Below are positions 23,709 to 32,890 of a stretch of 64,000 nucleotides of DNA, one piece after another. The translations under genes were made by a program, and so were the position numbers. Under the pieces are notes generated by a model. It made no database searches, was not told the origin of the DNA, and was given only the letters and a program-made list of their open reading frames with translations. This stretch comes from Micromonospora inositola (lineage in GTDB: Bacteria; Actinomycetota; Actinomycetes; Mycobacteriales; Micromonosporaceae), in NCBI RefSeq assembly GCF_900090285.1, contig NZ_LT607754.1, forward strand, positions 558,001 through 622,000. Direction: 5' to 3'. Position 1 is the first letter of the stretch, and the number at the start of each line of letters is the position of its first letter.

Positions 23709-24239
23709 GTGAGCCTGCGTTTCGTACTGGATCCTGATCTCACCCCTGAGCTGCGCGAGCAGATCGTCTCGCTCTGGGTGGACGTCACCAACGCCGGCGG
23801 CGCGGTCGGCTTCGTCGCCCCGGTGACCGCGGCCGAGGTCCGGCCGATGGCCGAGGCCGCCTTCGCCGACATCGTCGACGGGCCGGACCGGCTGCTGGTC
23901 GGCTACGAGGGCGATCGGCCGGTCGGCATCCTGATCATCTGCGACAACCGGTTCCACCTGAAGACGCACTATCGGGTGCTCAAGCGGGTGATGGTCCACC
24001 CCGACACCCAGGGCCGCGGGTACGGCGCCGCGCTGATGCGCGAGGCCGAGCGGCTCGGCAGCGAGCTGGGCCTGGCGGCGCTGCACGTGACCGTCCGGGG
24101 CGGGCTCGGCCTCGAGCCGTTCTACGACCGGCTGGGCTACCGGGAGGTGGGGCGGCTGCCCGGCGCGCTGCGCCTCGCCCCCGGCGACGACCGGGACGAG
24201 GTCTTCATGTGGCTGGACCTGGACCGGCCGGGGGCCTGA
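23709..24239 (+). CDS. GNAT-family N-acetyltransferase, about 176 aa
   Basis: An acyl-CoA-dependent acetyltransferase fold: the central beta strand and pyrophosphate loop read VLKRVMVHPDTQGRGYGAAL (motif A, R/QxxGxG/A), followed by LALHVTVRGG-like strand 5 and FYDRLGYREVGRLPG. The substrate is not predictable. Several starts are possible (GTG 23655, ATG 23679, ATG 23700, GTG 23709); the last is chosen because CAGGA lies 9 nt ahead, but the choice is uncertain. It begins 66 bp after tRNA-Leu. Confidence 0.85.
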   Translation: MSLRFVLDPDLTPELREQIVSLWVDVTNAGGAVGFVAPVTAAEVRPMAEAAFADIVDGPDRLLVGYEGDRPVGILIICDNRFHLKTHYRVLKRVMVHPDTQGRGYGAALMREAERLGSELGLAALHVTVRGGLGLEPFYDRLGYREVGRLPGALRLAPGDDRDEVFMWLDLDRPGA

Positions 24240-24240
24240 C

Positions 24241-24257
24241 GCCCGGGCTCCCCGGGC
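24241..24257 (+). terminator. Possible terminator after the GNAT gene
   Basis: Perfect 7-bp stem GCCCGGG / CCCGGGC with a CTC loop directly after the stop codon. No T run follows, and the sequence could also be chance in GC-rich DNA. Confidence 0.35.
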
Positions 24258-24577
24258 CCGGCACCCATCATCGGGTCCCGGCCGATCCATCCCGTGGGCC
24301 ACCCTTGGAAGCACGGCAGGGTCCTACGATGCTGATGTCGTGGATGAATCGCCACAGCCGGCGGAACTCGCCGCCCTGCGTCCGCGGTGATTCGTTCACG
24401 TCATCAGCTTCGTAGCGCCCGACCAGGACACCCGACCGGCCATCCAGTCCCCGGCCGGAGCAGCGGGCGCGGCACCAGGTCAAGCACCGCCGAGCGACCA
24501 GCGGGCCAAGGGAAAGCCAAGGGCCGCCGACCCGAGCAGATCGCGGTGGCCCGGGCCGGCGGCGGCACGCCGGGTGG
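24258..24577. other. 320-bp intergenic region, nothing recognised
   Basis: Lies between the ends of the convergent GNAT and MOSC genes. Short frames occur but have neither ribosome-binding sites nor recognisable products. The middle (about 24300-24420) is less GC-rich than the flanks. No tRNA, repeat or strong hairpin seen. Confidence 0.5.
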
Positions 24578-25393
24578 TCAGTCCAGCAGGGTCACCGGAT
24601 CGCCGACCTGCACCTCGCCCGGCCCGTCGGGGACCAGGTGCAGCCCGAAGAGGAGCTTCTGGTTGATGTTGCGGTGCCGGCCGAGGGTGCGCAGCGGCTC
24701 CTTGCCGCGTACGCCGGTCTCCTGGTCGGTGGTGGTGACCACGCAGCGGTCACAGGGCCCGGCGGCGCGGAAGACGGCCGATCCGACGCGGAGCCGGCGG
24801 CCGGCCCACCCGTCCTCCGCCCAGGCCGGGGCCCCCTCGACGACCAGGTTGGGGCGGAACCGGGCCATCGGCACCGGCGGCTCGCCCGCCTCGGCCAGCC
24901 AGTCGTTCAGCGCGTCGAGCGAGGCCGCGCCGGCCAGCAGCAGCGGGTACTCGTCGGCGAAGCTGACCTGGTCGCCGGTGTCGTGGTCGCGCTCATCCGG
25001 GTCCATCTGCCGGGTCGGCTCGCGCAGCCAGACCAGCCGGACCGGCCGGCCGAGCAGCCCGCCGAGCCAGTCGTCGGCGGCCGGACCGGCGGGCAGCGCG
25101 GCGACCGGCCGTCGGCTGCGGAACACCCGCACCGGCAGCGGCTCGCCCGCGTCCGGCTCGGGCACGTCCAGGTCGGCGCGGTCCGGGGCGCGCAGCACCA
25201 GGCCGCCGGCGCGCGGGGTGGCGCCCAGGGTGACCAGCTCGGCGGCCTCCCGCTGGGTGACGCCGACGCCGTGCTCGTCGATGACCAGCCAGCGCCGGTC
25301 GCCGGCCAGGCCCCACGGTTCGACCCGGGCGCCGTCGTGGTCGAGCCGGTGGCAGCCCTTGACCGGGTACGTGTGCACGGCGGCGAGCCTCAC
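24578..25393 (-). CDS. MOSC-domain protein, 271 aa
   Basis: An N-terminal MOSC beta-barrel (MRLAAVHTYPVKGCHRLDHD, residues 1-115) and a C-terminal MOSC domain with the molybdenum-cofactor cysteine in FRAAGPCDRCVVTTTDQETG and ending PDGPGEVQVGDPVTLL. Related proteins (YcbX/mARC type) reduce N-hydroxylated compounds with a partner reductase, or carry sulfur. A second Cys (CDRC) sits three residues on. The GTG start overlaps the stop of the methyltransferase upstream by 4 bp, so the two genes form an operon. Substrate unknown. Confidence 0.88.
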   Translation of the reverse strand: MRLAAVHTYPVKGCHRLDHDGARVEPWGLAGDRRWLVIDEHGVGVTQREAAELVTLGATPRAGGLVLRAPDRADLDVPEPDAGEPLPVRVFRSRRPVAALPAGPAADDWLGGLLGRPVRLVWLREPTRQMDPDERDHDTGDQVSFADEYPLLLAGAASLDALNDWLAEAGEPPVPMARFRPNLVVEGAPAWAEDGWAGRRLRVGSAVFRAAGPCDRCVVTTTDQETGVRGKEPLRTLGRHRNINQKLLFGLHLVPDGPGEVQVGDPVTLLD

Positions 25394-26223
25394 CAGGCGA
25401 CCCCGATCCCGTCGCCCGGGTACCAGTGCCGGGCCGGTGTCTCCCGGTAGGCGAGGAAGCGCCGCCCCGTCCGTTCGGCGTGCTCGGCGAGGACGTTGGT
25501 GACGGTGACGTTGTCGGTGAGCAGCATCGCCCCGGGGGCGAGCTTCGGCTCCACCGCCTCGAACTCGCTCTTCTCGTGCACCCGGCTGTGGTCGCTGTCG
25601 TGCAGGAACAGGTCGACCGGGCGGTCCAGCGCGGCGATCGAGGCGACGGAGTCGCCGATCACCAGGTCGACCACGTCGGCCCAGGGCGTGGCGCGGGCCA
25701 GGTAGCCGGCCTCCGGGTTGATGTCCAGCGAGGTGAGCCGGCCCGGGTGCCCCTCGGCGGCATTGCGCAGCAGCGCGGCGGCGAGGACGCAGCTGCCGAG
25801 CCCCTTGTCGACGCCGGTCTCCACCACGTGCGCGGGCTTGCGGGCGCGGACGGTGGCGTACCAGCCGATCCGGCGGGCGTACCGGACGTGCTTGTCGGCC
25901 AGGCCGCGGCGGGACGCGGCGGCGGTGGCGCGCTCGATGTGCCGGCGTAGTTCCTCGTCGGTCTCGATCTCGTTGAGGTACGCCCGGACCTGCTTGACCG
26001 GCACGTCACAGACCACGCTGACGAACCAGGCAAGGTGGTGCCGGCTCAGCTTGGTCAGCTCGTACGTGTAGTTGTGATGCTCACGCGAGGTGACCAGCCA
26101 GCGGGCGGAGGTGCGCAGCACCTTGGCGTCGTGCCGGGCGACCCGGGCCAGCCGCACCGGGAAGGCGGCGACCGGAGCCAACGGGGTGCGGGCGATGGCC
26201 CGCCGGAGCTTCGTTGCGTCCAC
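25390..26223 (-). CDS. Class I SAM-dependent methyltransferase-like protein, 277 aa
   Basis: The C-terminal 180 residues form a Rossmann methyltransferase: motif I VVETGVDKGLGSCVLAAALL, the acidic residue after strand 2 in LTSLDINPE, then LVIGDSVASI and LFLHDSDHSRVHEKSEFE, as in class I methyltransferases of the Methyltransf_24 (O-methyltransferase) type. The N-terminal 95 residues are helical and basic, of unknown function. The GTG at 26223 (VDATKLRRAIARTPLAP) is chosen because the further-upstream sequence lacks coding character; it has no strong ribosome-binding site. Divergent from the LCP gene. Confidence 0.8.
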   Translation of the reverse strand: MDATKLRRAIARTPLAPVAAFPVRLARVARHDAKVLRTSARWLVTSREHHNYTYELTKLSRHHLAWFVSVVCDVPVKQVRAYLNEIETDEELRRHIERATAAASRRGLADKHVRYARRIGWYATVRARKPAHVVETGVDKGLGSCVLAAALLRNAAEGHPGRLTSLDINPEAGYLARATPWADVVDLVIGDSVASIAALDRPVDLFLHDSDHSRVHEKSEFEAVEPKLAPGAMLLTDNVTVTNVLAEHAERTGRRFLAYRETPARHWYPGDGIGVAW

Positions 26224-26350
26224 GTGTGCGGTTTTACCAGGTCGGGGTGGCGACTGGCGAGGAAAGTTCTCAGGCACCGACCGGGTGGCCGGACCTGACC
26301 GACCGGACGAGGGTTCCCGCGCCGGAAGGCGAGTCAGTAGCATCCCGCAC

Positions 26351-27430
26351 ATGTCACGTCGCCACCAGTTCGCCGACTACGAAACGCGCTACCCAGCGTC
26401 CGAAGTGGATCTCGACGCCACGGAGCAGACGTCCTCGCCGGCTCCGCGTCGCCGACGCGGCCGGCGTATCGCCCTGATCGTGCTGCTGGTGCTGGTGCTG
26501 CTCACCGGGGGTGGCCTCCTCGCGGGCGGCCTGTACTACCGCTCGATCAATTCCTCCGTCGAGCGCGTTGACGCCTTCGACGGCGTGCCCGAGGAGTCCC
26601 GCCCGCAGGTCGAGGTCGCGGCGAAGGGCGCGATGAACATCATGATGCTGGGCAGCGACTCCCGCGACCCGGAAAACACCGGGGGGTCCCGGAGCGACAC
26701 GATCATCGTCGCCCACCTGCCAGCGGACCGGTCGAGCGCCCAGCTCATCTCGATTCCGCGGGACACCTGGGTGTCGGTGCCACGCTCGAAGGACGGCCAA
26801 CACGGCGGCCGGGATGCCAAGATCAATGCGGCATACGCATGGGGCGGCGTTCCGCTGATGGTGCAGACGGTGGAGCAGTTCACCGGCGTCCGTATCGACC
26901 ATGTGACGATGGTCGACTTCTCCGGCTTCAAGGAGATCGTCGACGCGCTGGGTGGTGTCGAGATCGACGTGGAGAAGGACTTCACCACGAATTACTCCCT
27001 GAGCGGTAGCCGGACGTTCGTCAAGGGTCGGCAGACCATGGACGGGGCCGCCGCGCTCGACTACGCGCGTGAGCGGCATGCCTTCGCCGACGGCGACTTC
27101 GCCCGGATCCGACACCAGCAGCAGGTGATCAAGGCAATCCTGGACAAGGCTGCCTCCGGCGGCGTGCTGGCCAGCCCCGGCAAGCTGAACTCGTTCGTGA
27201 AGGCCACGTCGAACGCGGTGGCGGTGGACAAGTCACTGTCCCTCTTGGACCTAGCGATGGAGCTGCGTGGCCTGCGGGGCGGCAACCTCGGGTTCTTCAC
27301 CTGCCCCGTGAAGGGGACGGGCCGGGTCGGCAGCGAGAGCGTCGTGTTCGCGAACACGACGAAGGCGAAGACGCTCTTCGACGCGGTCCGCCGCGACTCG
27401 GTCCCCGACATCCTGGCTGCCGGAAAGTAG
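26351..27430 (+). CDS. LytR-CpsA-Psr (LCP) family cell-wall polymer ligase, 359 aa
   Basis: Transfers polyprenyl-pyrophosphate-linked polymers to peptidoglycan. A cytoplasmic basic N-terminus (APRRRRGRRIA) and one transmembrane segment (residues about 42-63) precede the LCP domain. Its conserved acidic/arginine signatures are MMLGSDSRDP, ISIPRDTWVSVP, KINAAYAWGG and YARERHAFADGDFARIRHQQ. The starting ATG at 26351 follows a 127-bp gap from the divergent methyltransferase. Position at the head of the polysaccharide cluster suggests it anchors the polymer made there. Confidence 0.93.
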   Translation: MSRRHQFADYETRYPASEVDLDATEQTSSPAPRRRRGRRIALIVLLVLVLLTGGGLLAGGLYYRSINSSVERVDAFDGVPEESRPQVEVAAKGAMNIMMLGSDSRDPENTGGSRSDTIIVAHLPADRSSAQLISIPRDTWVSVPRSKDGQHGGRDAKINAAYAWGGVPLMVQTVEQFTGVRIDHVTMVDFSGFKEIVDALGGVEIDVEKDFTTNYSLSGSRTFVKGRQTMDGAAALDYARERHAFADGDFARIRHQQQVIKAILDKAASGGVLASPGKLNSFVKATSNAVAVDKSLSLLDLAMELRGLRGGNLGFFTCPVKGTGRVGSESVVFANTTKAKTLFDAVRRDSVPDILAAGK

Positions 27431-27540
27431 GACGTCGAACTACCTTGCCGGCTCTGGCGGCACGGCTGGCCCGTTCGTATCCTTCGATCGCCCCGGCGTC
27501 GCACACCTGGCCAGGGGTTCTCACGGGGGAAGGATCGACC

Positions 27541-29094
27541 ATGTCACGCCTACCGGTGTTTGGTCACCCTGCTGCGTCCGTATCGGACCTCGGCGGAACT
27601 TCGCAGCAGCCGGTGGCATTGCAGGAAGATCCGACCGGCGGTGCGGGGATCACTGTGGTGATCCCCCCCGTCCGGTCGGCGAAGGAGCCGCTGGTCGCGG
27701 CGGAGACGCGCACCGGTCTCGACACGACTGCGGTGATCCCATATGCCAGCTCCCGGGCCTCGAAGCGCACGCGCTGGCTCCGGGCCTGGATGATGACGGC
27801 GCCCATCGACGTCGTCGCGCTGCTCGCGCCGCTGCTGGTGACCCAGAACTACTGGCGCGGGACCCTGACCAACGCCGGCCTGACGGTGGCCTTCTTCGCG
27901 GCCGGCGGGCTCTACCGGGCCCGCCGGCACATAAGCATCCTGGACGAGTTGCCGAGCCTCGGCGGGCGGCTCCTGGCAGCCGGCGCGGTGGTGGCCATCA
28001 TCGCGGCCCAGCGTCACGACTCGGTGCCGTACGTCAGCGGCTTCATGCAGGGCGTCGCGCTCTCCGCCGGCCTGGTGATCGTGGGCCGCGCCGTCAACCA
28101 CACGTTCATCCTCGTCGCGCGTAAGCGGCGGTGGGTGGAGCACAACGCCATCATCATCGGTAGCGGTCCGGTCGGCGTGGAGCTCGCCCGGCTGCTTCGG
28201 CGCTATCCGCAGTACGGCCTGCGGTTCGTCGGCTGTGTCGACGCCCCGTCGCGGCAGGGCCTCGGTTCGATTCCGCTGATCGGCACCCTCGACGACCTCG
28301 AACACCTCACCAGGCTGATGGGGTGCGAGGTCCTGGTCATCGCCGACCCGGACTGCACGGAGTCCGCCCTGATGGACACCCTGCTCCGGCCGGCCAGCTC
28401 GCGCTGCGACCTCTGGGCGGTGCCTCGCCTCTGGGGTTCCCGGTCGCAGGGCGGCTATCCCGACCACGTCGGGGCCATCCCGATCGTCAAGATCGGGGAC
28501 ACCACGCTCACCGGTCCGCGGTGGAAAATCAAGCGGGCCTCCGACGTGCTCTTCGCCGCGCTGGCGTTGATCGTGCTGAGCCCGGTGCTCCTGCTCTGCG
28601 CGATCGCGACGTTCCTCGACGGCGGCCGCGGCATCTTCTTCTACCAGGAGCGGATCGGCCGGTACGGCGAGCCGTTCAAGGTCATCAAGTTCCGCTCGAT
28701 GCGCCCGGTCGACGAGCACGAGTCGCAGACGAACTGGTCCATCGCGAACGACCGGCGGGTCGGGCCGATCGGGCGGTTCATGCGCCGGACGTCGCTGGAC
28801 GAGCTGCCCCAGCTCTGGAACATCCTGCGCGGCGAGATGAGCGTGGTGGGGCCGCGGCCGGAGCGGCCGTACTTCGTCGAGAAGTTCTCGGTCGAGTACC
28901 CCAACTACGCGATGCGCCACCGGGTCCCCGTCGGGCTCACCGGGCTCGCGCAGGTCAGTGGCCTGCGGGGCGACACGCCGATCTCCGACCGGGCGCGGTT
29001 CGACAACTTCTACGTCGAGAACTGGTCGCTCTGGCTCGACATCAAGATCGTGCTCCGCACCGTCGCGGAGGTCTTCCGCGGTGGTGGTCGCTGA
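27541..29094 (+). CDS. Polyprenyl-phosphate sugar phosphotransferase (WbaP/CpsE-like), 517 aa
   Basis: The priming enzyme of the polysaccharide cluster: it moves a sugar-1-phosphate to undecaprenyl phosphate. An unusual hydrophilic N-terminus of about 80 residues leads to four transmembrane segments and a Rossmann CoA-binding-like domain (AIIIGSGPVGVELARLLRRY). The membrane-hairpin catalytic domain follows: KRASDVLFAALALIVL, FYQERIGRYGEPFKVIKFRS (DE-motif counterpart SLDELPQLWNILRGEMS) and VVGPRPERP. Strong GGAAGGA ribosome-binding site before ATG 27541. It ends at a shared terminator facing rfbD. Confidence 0.93.
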   Translation: MSRLPVFGHPAASVSDLGGTSQQPVALQEDPTGGAGITVVIPPVRSAKEPLVAAETRTGLDTTAVIPYASSRASKRTRWLRAWMMTAPIDVVALLAPLLVTQNYWRGTLTNAGLTVAFFAAGGLYRARRHISILDELPSLGGRLLAAGAVVAIIAAQRHDSVPYVSGFMQGVALSAGLVIVGRAVNHTFILVARKRRWVEHNAIIIGSGPVGVELARLLRRYPQYGLRFVGCVDAPSRQGLGSIPLIGTLDDLEHLTRLMGCEVLVIADPDCTESALMDTLLRPASSRCDLWAVPRLWGSRSQGGYPDHVGAIPIVKIGDTTLTGPRWKIKRASDVLFAALALIVLSPVLLLCAIATFLDGGRGIFFYQERIGRYGEPFKVIKFRSMRPVDEHESQTNWSIANDRRVGPIGRFMRRTSLDELPQLWNILRGEMSVVGPRPERPYFVEKFSVEYPNYAMRHRVPVGLTGLAQVSGLRGDTPISDRARFDNFYVENWSLWLDIKIVLRTVAEVFRGGGR

Positions 29095-29119
29095 GCCGGC
29101 CCGGCCGAGCGTAGTGGAC

Positions 29120-29160
29120 CCGGCCCCCTGCCGCCCGTCCGCCGGGCCGCAGGGGGTCGG
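29120..29160. terminator. Bidirectional terminator
   Basis: An imperfect 12-bp stem (about CCGGCCCCCTGC / GCAGGGGGTCGG, one G-T pair) with a 17-nt loop between the convergent ends of the priming transferase and rfbD. Confidence 0.65.
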
Positions 29161-30027
29161 CTACAGGGCGTCGCTGGCCAGCGCCTCGGCCAGGCTCGAC
29201 CGCCAGTCCGCCAGCGGCCCCAGCTTCGTGGCGGCCCAGCGGTCGTGGGCCAGGACGCTGTAGCTCGGACGGGCTGCCGGGCGGGGGAAGCGGTCGCTGG
29301 TCGTCGGCCGGATGCGGTCGGGGTCGAGGCCGCGCAGGGTGAACACGGCGCGGGCGAGGTCGTACCAGGTGGTCTCGCCCGAAGCCGTGCCGTGGTAGAC
29401 GCCGGGGGAGGCGTGGCCCGCCAACGCGGCGTCGGTCAGCGCGACGAGCTGCTCCGCCAGCCGGTACGACCAGGTGGGTTGCCCCCGCTGGTCGTTCACC
29501 ACGTCGAGCCGCTCGCGTTCCCCGGCGAGGCGCAGCATGGTCGCGACGAAGTTGGGGCCGTGCTGACCGTAGAGCCAGGCGGTGCGCACGACGTGGCCGG
29601 TGTCGGGGAGCAGCCGGGTCACGGCGAGCTCACCGACGAGCTTGCTGCGCCCGTACGCGTTGACCGGAGAGGTCGGCGCGTCCTCCTGGTACGGCTGGGT
29701 GGCGTCGCCGCGGAAGACGTAGTCGGTGGAGACGTGGATCATCCGGGCGCCGGTCAGGGCGCAGGCGCCGGCCAGGTTCGCGACCGCGTCGCCGTTGACT
29801 GCGGTGGCGGCCTGCTCCTGAGCCTCGGCCGCGTCCACGTTGGTCCACGCCGCGGTGTTGATCACCACGTCGTGCCCGGCGACGGCGGCGTGCACCGCCT
29901 CCGGGTCGGTGATGTCCAGGTCGGCGCGGGTGGTGGCGGTGACCGACAGGTCGTCCCGGGAACGCAGTACAGCCAGCAGGTCCCGCCCCAGCATGCCGCC
30001 GGCGCCGGTGACGAGCAGCCGGCTCAT
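29161..30027 (-). CDS. rfbD: dTDP-4-dehydrorhamnose reductase, 288 aa
   Basis: Last step of dTDP-L-rhamnose synthesis. An extended short-chain dehydrogenase: NAD(P) motif GAGGMLGRDL, HVSTDYVFRGD and catalytic Tyr-Lys in NAYGRSKLVGE. Normal length. The ATG at 30027 overlaps the rfbB stop by 4 bp. It is transcribed leftward with rfbB, away from rfbA/rfbC. Confidence 0.95.
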   Translation of the reverse strand: MSRLLVTGAGGMLGRDLLAVLRSRDDLSVTATTRADLDITDPEAVHAAVAGHDVVINTAAWTNVDAAEAQEQAATAVNGDAVANLAGACALTGARMIHVSTDYVFRGDATQPYQEDAPTSPVNAYGRSKLVGELAVTRLLPDTGHVVRTAWLYGQHGPNFVATMLRLAGERERLDVVNDQRGQPTWSYRLAEQLVALTDAALAGHASPGVYHGTASGETTWYDLARAVFTLRGLDPDRIRPTTSDRFPRPAARPSYSVLAHDRWAATKLGPLADWRSSLAEALASDAL

Positions 30028-31037
30028 GCGGCGGCGGCCGGTTTGGTGGCCGCTTTCAGCGGCTCCCACCAGGCCCGGTTGTCCCGGTACCACTGCACGG
30101 TCTGCGCCAGGCCGTGCTCGAGGTCGATGCTCGGCGCGTACCCGAGTTCGGCGCTGATCTTGCTGATGTCCAGCGAGTAGCGGCGGTCGTGGCCCTTGCG
30201 GTCGGCGACCGGCACGACCCGGTCCCAGCCGGCGTCGCAGGCCTCCAGCAGCCGGGCGGTGAGTTCCTTGTTGGTCAGTTCGGTGCCGCCGCCGATGTTG
30301 TAGACCTCGCCGGCGCGGCCCTTGTCCTGGGCCAGCGCGATGCCCCGGCAGTGGTCGTGCACGTGCAGCCAGTCCCGGACGTTGCCGCCGTCGCCGTAGA
30401 GCGGCACGGTGCCACCGTCGAGCAGGTTGGTGACGAACAGGGGGATGACCTTCTCCGGGAACTGGTAGGGCCCGTAGTTGTTGGAGCAGCGGGTGACCAC
30501 CACGTCCATGCCGTGGGTGCGGTGGTAGGCCAGCGCCAGCAGGTCGGAGCCGGCCTTGGAGGCCGAGTACGGGGAGTTGGGCGACAGCGGCCAGGTCTCC
30601 GTCCAGGAGCCCTCGTCGATGGAGCCGTACACCTCGTCGGTGGAGACGTGCACGAACCGGTGCGTGCCGTGCCGCAGCGCGGCGTCGAGCAGGGTCTGGG
30701 TGCCGAGCACGTTCGTGGTCACGAACGGGGCGGCCCCGTTGATGGACCGGTCCACATGGGACTCGGCGGCGAAGTGCACGATCACGTCGTGACCGGCGAC
30801 GACCTCATCGACCAGCGCCTGGTCACAGATATCACCCTGCACGAACCGCAGGCGCGGGTCCTCCCGCACCGGCGCGAGGTTGTTCAGGTTGCCGGAGTAG
30901 GTGAGCTTGTCAAGCACGGTCACCGCGGAGGGCTCGACGGCCGGCACCCCGGCGACGTCGCCGCCGGGCACGCCCAGCAGCATCCGTACGTACTCCGACC
31001 CGATGAACCCGGCTCCGCCGGTGACGAGAATCCTCAC
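30024..31037 (-). CDS. rfbB: dTDP-glucose 4,6-dehydratase, 337 aa
   Basis: Second step of dTDP-rhamnose synthesis. NAD-binding GGAGFIGSEYVRMLL at the N-terminus, substrate-site HFAAESHVDRSI, HVSTDEVYGS with the catalytic acid pair region, and YSASKAGSDLLALAY containing Tyr-x3-Lys. There is an insertion of about 8 residues after the first helix (VPGGDVAGVPAVEPSA). The GTG start at 31037 is chosen because the conserved VRILVTGGAGF N-terminus begins there; 88 bp separate it from the divergent rfbA. Confidence 0.95.
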   Translation of the reverse strand: MRILVTGGAGFIGSEYVRMLLGVPGGDVAGVPAVEPSAVTVLDKLTYSGNLNNLAPVREDPRLRFVQGDICDQALVDEVVAGHDVIVHFAAESHVDRSINGAAPFVTTNVLGTQTLLDAALRHGTHRFVHVSTDEVYGSIDEGSWTETWPLSPNSPYSASKAGSDLLALAYHRTHGMDVVVTRCSNNYGPYQFPEKVIPLFVTNLLDGGTVPLYGDGGNVRDWLHVHDHCRGIALAQDKGRAGEVYNIGGGTELTNKELTARLLEACDAGWDRVVPVADRKGHDRRYSLDISKISAELGYAPSIDLEHGLAQTVQWYRDNRAWWEPLKAATKPAAAA

Positions 31038-31125
31038 GGGTCGAGGAGTGTACGCGAATCGGCAGGACAGCTGGGGGGCGGCGACCGGGGTCCCGGGTTC
31101 CCGCCGGTGCAGGTAGTCTCCGCGG

Positions 31126-32013
31126 GTGCGTGGAATCCTTCTCGCTGGTGGCACCGGCTCCCGGCTCTGGCCGATCACCCGGGCGGTGTCCAAGCAGCTC
31201 ATGCCGGTGTTCGACAAGCCGATGGTCTACTACCCGCTCTCCACGCTCGTCATGTCCGGGGTGCGGGAGATCCTGATCATCACGACGCCGGAGGATCAGG
31301 ACCAGTTCCAGCGGCTGCTCGGTAATGGCAGCCAGTGGGGCCTGCGGTTGGAGTACGTCACGCAGGCCCGCCCGGAGGGCATCGCGCAGGCGTTCCTGCT
31401 GGGCGCGGACTTCATCGGCGACGAGTCGGTAGCGCTGATCCTCGGCGACAACATCTTCCACGGTGTCGGCCTCGGCCGGCAGCTCGCCGGTCACGGCGAC
31501 CCGGTCGGTGGCCGGGTTTTCGCGTACCCGGTGGCCAACCCGAAGGAGTACGGGGTGGTCGACTTCGACCCGGCCGGGCGCGTGCTGTCGATCGAGGAGA
31601 AGCCGGCGAAGCCGAAGTCCCGGTACGCCGTGCCCGGCCTGTACTTCTACGACAACCGGGTGGTCGACATCGCCCGCAAGCTCACCCCCAGCGCGCGGGG
31701 CGAGCTGGAGATCACGGCGGTCAACGAGACCTACCGCGAGTGGGGAGAGCTTTCCGTGACGGTGCTGGACCGGGGCACCGCGTGGCTGGACACCGGCACC
31801 TTCACCTCGATGATGCAGGCCGCCGAGTTCGTCCGGGTCATCGAGGAACGCCAGGGCATGAAGATCGGCTGCGTCGAGGAAGTCGCCTGGCGGGCCGGCC
31901 TGATCGACGACGAACAACTGCGGACGTTGGCCGAGCCGCTGGCCAAGAGCGGATACGGCACCTACCTGCTCAGCCTGCTCGCCGAGCAGCCGCACGGCGG
32001 GACTGACCGATGA
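31126..32013 (+). CDS. rfbA: Glucose-1-phosphate thymidylyltransferase, 295 aa
   Basis: First step: dTTP plus glucose-1-phosphate gives dTDP-glucose. [20 protein letters not shown] is the nucleotide-binding signature, followed by [26 protein letters not shown] and [22 protein letters not shown] start at 31126 with a weak ribosome-binding site. Divergent from rfbB, so the 88-bp gap must hold both promoters. Overlaps rfbC by 4 bp. Confidence 0.96.
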   Translation: MRGILLAGGTGSRLWPITRAVSKQLMPVFDKPMVYYPLSTLVMSGVREILIITTPEDQDQFQRLLGNGSQWGLRLEYVTQARPEGIAQAFLLGADFIGDESVALILGDNIFHGVGLGRQLAGHGDPVGGRVFAYPVANPKEYGVVDFDPAGRVLSIEEKPAKPKSRYAVPGLYFYDNRVVDIARKLTPSARGELEITAVNETYREWGELSVTVLDRGTAWLDTGTFTSMMQAAEFVRVIEERQGMKIGCVEEVAWRAGLIDDEQLRTLAEPLAKSGYGTYLLSLLAEQPHGGTDR

Positions 32014-32633
32014 AGATCCGACCGCTGAGCATCGAAGGGGCCTGGGAGATCACCCCACAGCAGCACGGCGACCCCCGCGGGCTGTTCATGGAGTGGTACC
32101 GCTTCGACCGACTCGCCGACGCGGTCGGACACCCGCTGCGCCTCGCCCAGGGCAACCTCTCGGTCTCCGCGCAAGGAGTGGTCCGCGGCATCCACTTCGC
32201 CGACGTCCCACCCGGCCAGGCAAAGTACGTGACCTGCGTACGCGGGGCGGTCGTCGACATGGTCGTGGACATCCGCGTCGGCTCGCCGACCTTCGGCCAG
32301 TGGGAGGCCATCCGCCTCGACGAGGTCGACCGACGCGCCGTCTACCTCAGTGAGGGCCTGGGACACGGCTTCTGCGCGCTGACCGACGACGCCACCCTGA
32401 GCTACCTCTGCTCCACCACCTACAACCCGACCGGCGAGCACACCGTGCACCCCCTCGACCCGCAACTCGCGATCGACTGGCCGGCCGAGACGCCGCTGCT
32501 GTCGGCCCGGGACGCGGCCGCGCCGAGCCTGGCCCAGGCCCTCGAGTCGGGGCTGCTGCCGGACTACCAGCGCTGCCAGGCGTTCACGGCCAGATTGAGT
32601 TCGGGTGCGGGCGCCTCCGCTCCCGGACGGTAG
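32010..32633 (+). CDS. rfbC: dTDP-4-dehydrorhamnose 3,5-epimerase, 207 aa
   Basis: A cupin enzyme of the RmlC family: [34 protein letters not shown] with the catalytic His, [17 protein letters not shown] and [13 protein letters not shown]. The C-terminus is about 15 residues longer than usual, with a Gly/Ala tail. The ATG overlaps the rfbA stop (ATGA). Together with rfbA, B and D the rhamnose pathway is complete in this window. Confidence 0.94.
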   Translation: MKIRPLSIEGAWEITPQQHGDPRGLFMEWYRFDRLADAVGHPLRLAQGNLSVSAQGVVRGIHFADVPPGQAKYVTCVRGAVVDMVVDIRVGSPTFGQWEAIRLDEVDRRAVYLSEGLGHGFCALTDDATLSYLCSTTYNPTGEHTVHPLDPQLAIDWPAETPLLSARDAAAPSLAQALESGLLPDYQRCQAFTARLSSGAGASAPGR

Positions 32634-32890
32634 CCACCCCGTAGCGGGCGGAGCCTCGGCTTGCGCCCAGCCGCCCAGAATGATCACAACCACCTTCGCA
32701 CGGGCGCCCCAGACGGTCTTCACGCCGGCACCGATGGGTGTGCCGTCCCGCCCTCATGGAGCATGGCGATGCCGAGCCCGACAGTAGAGCCGCAAGGGCG
32801 ATTGCGGGTGGAGCATCGTTCGGGTAGAAATTGCCAGCGACGTGGAACTCGTCGCACCGGCACCTGTGCCGCACCGTTTGGGGGAGACGA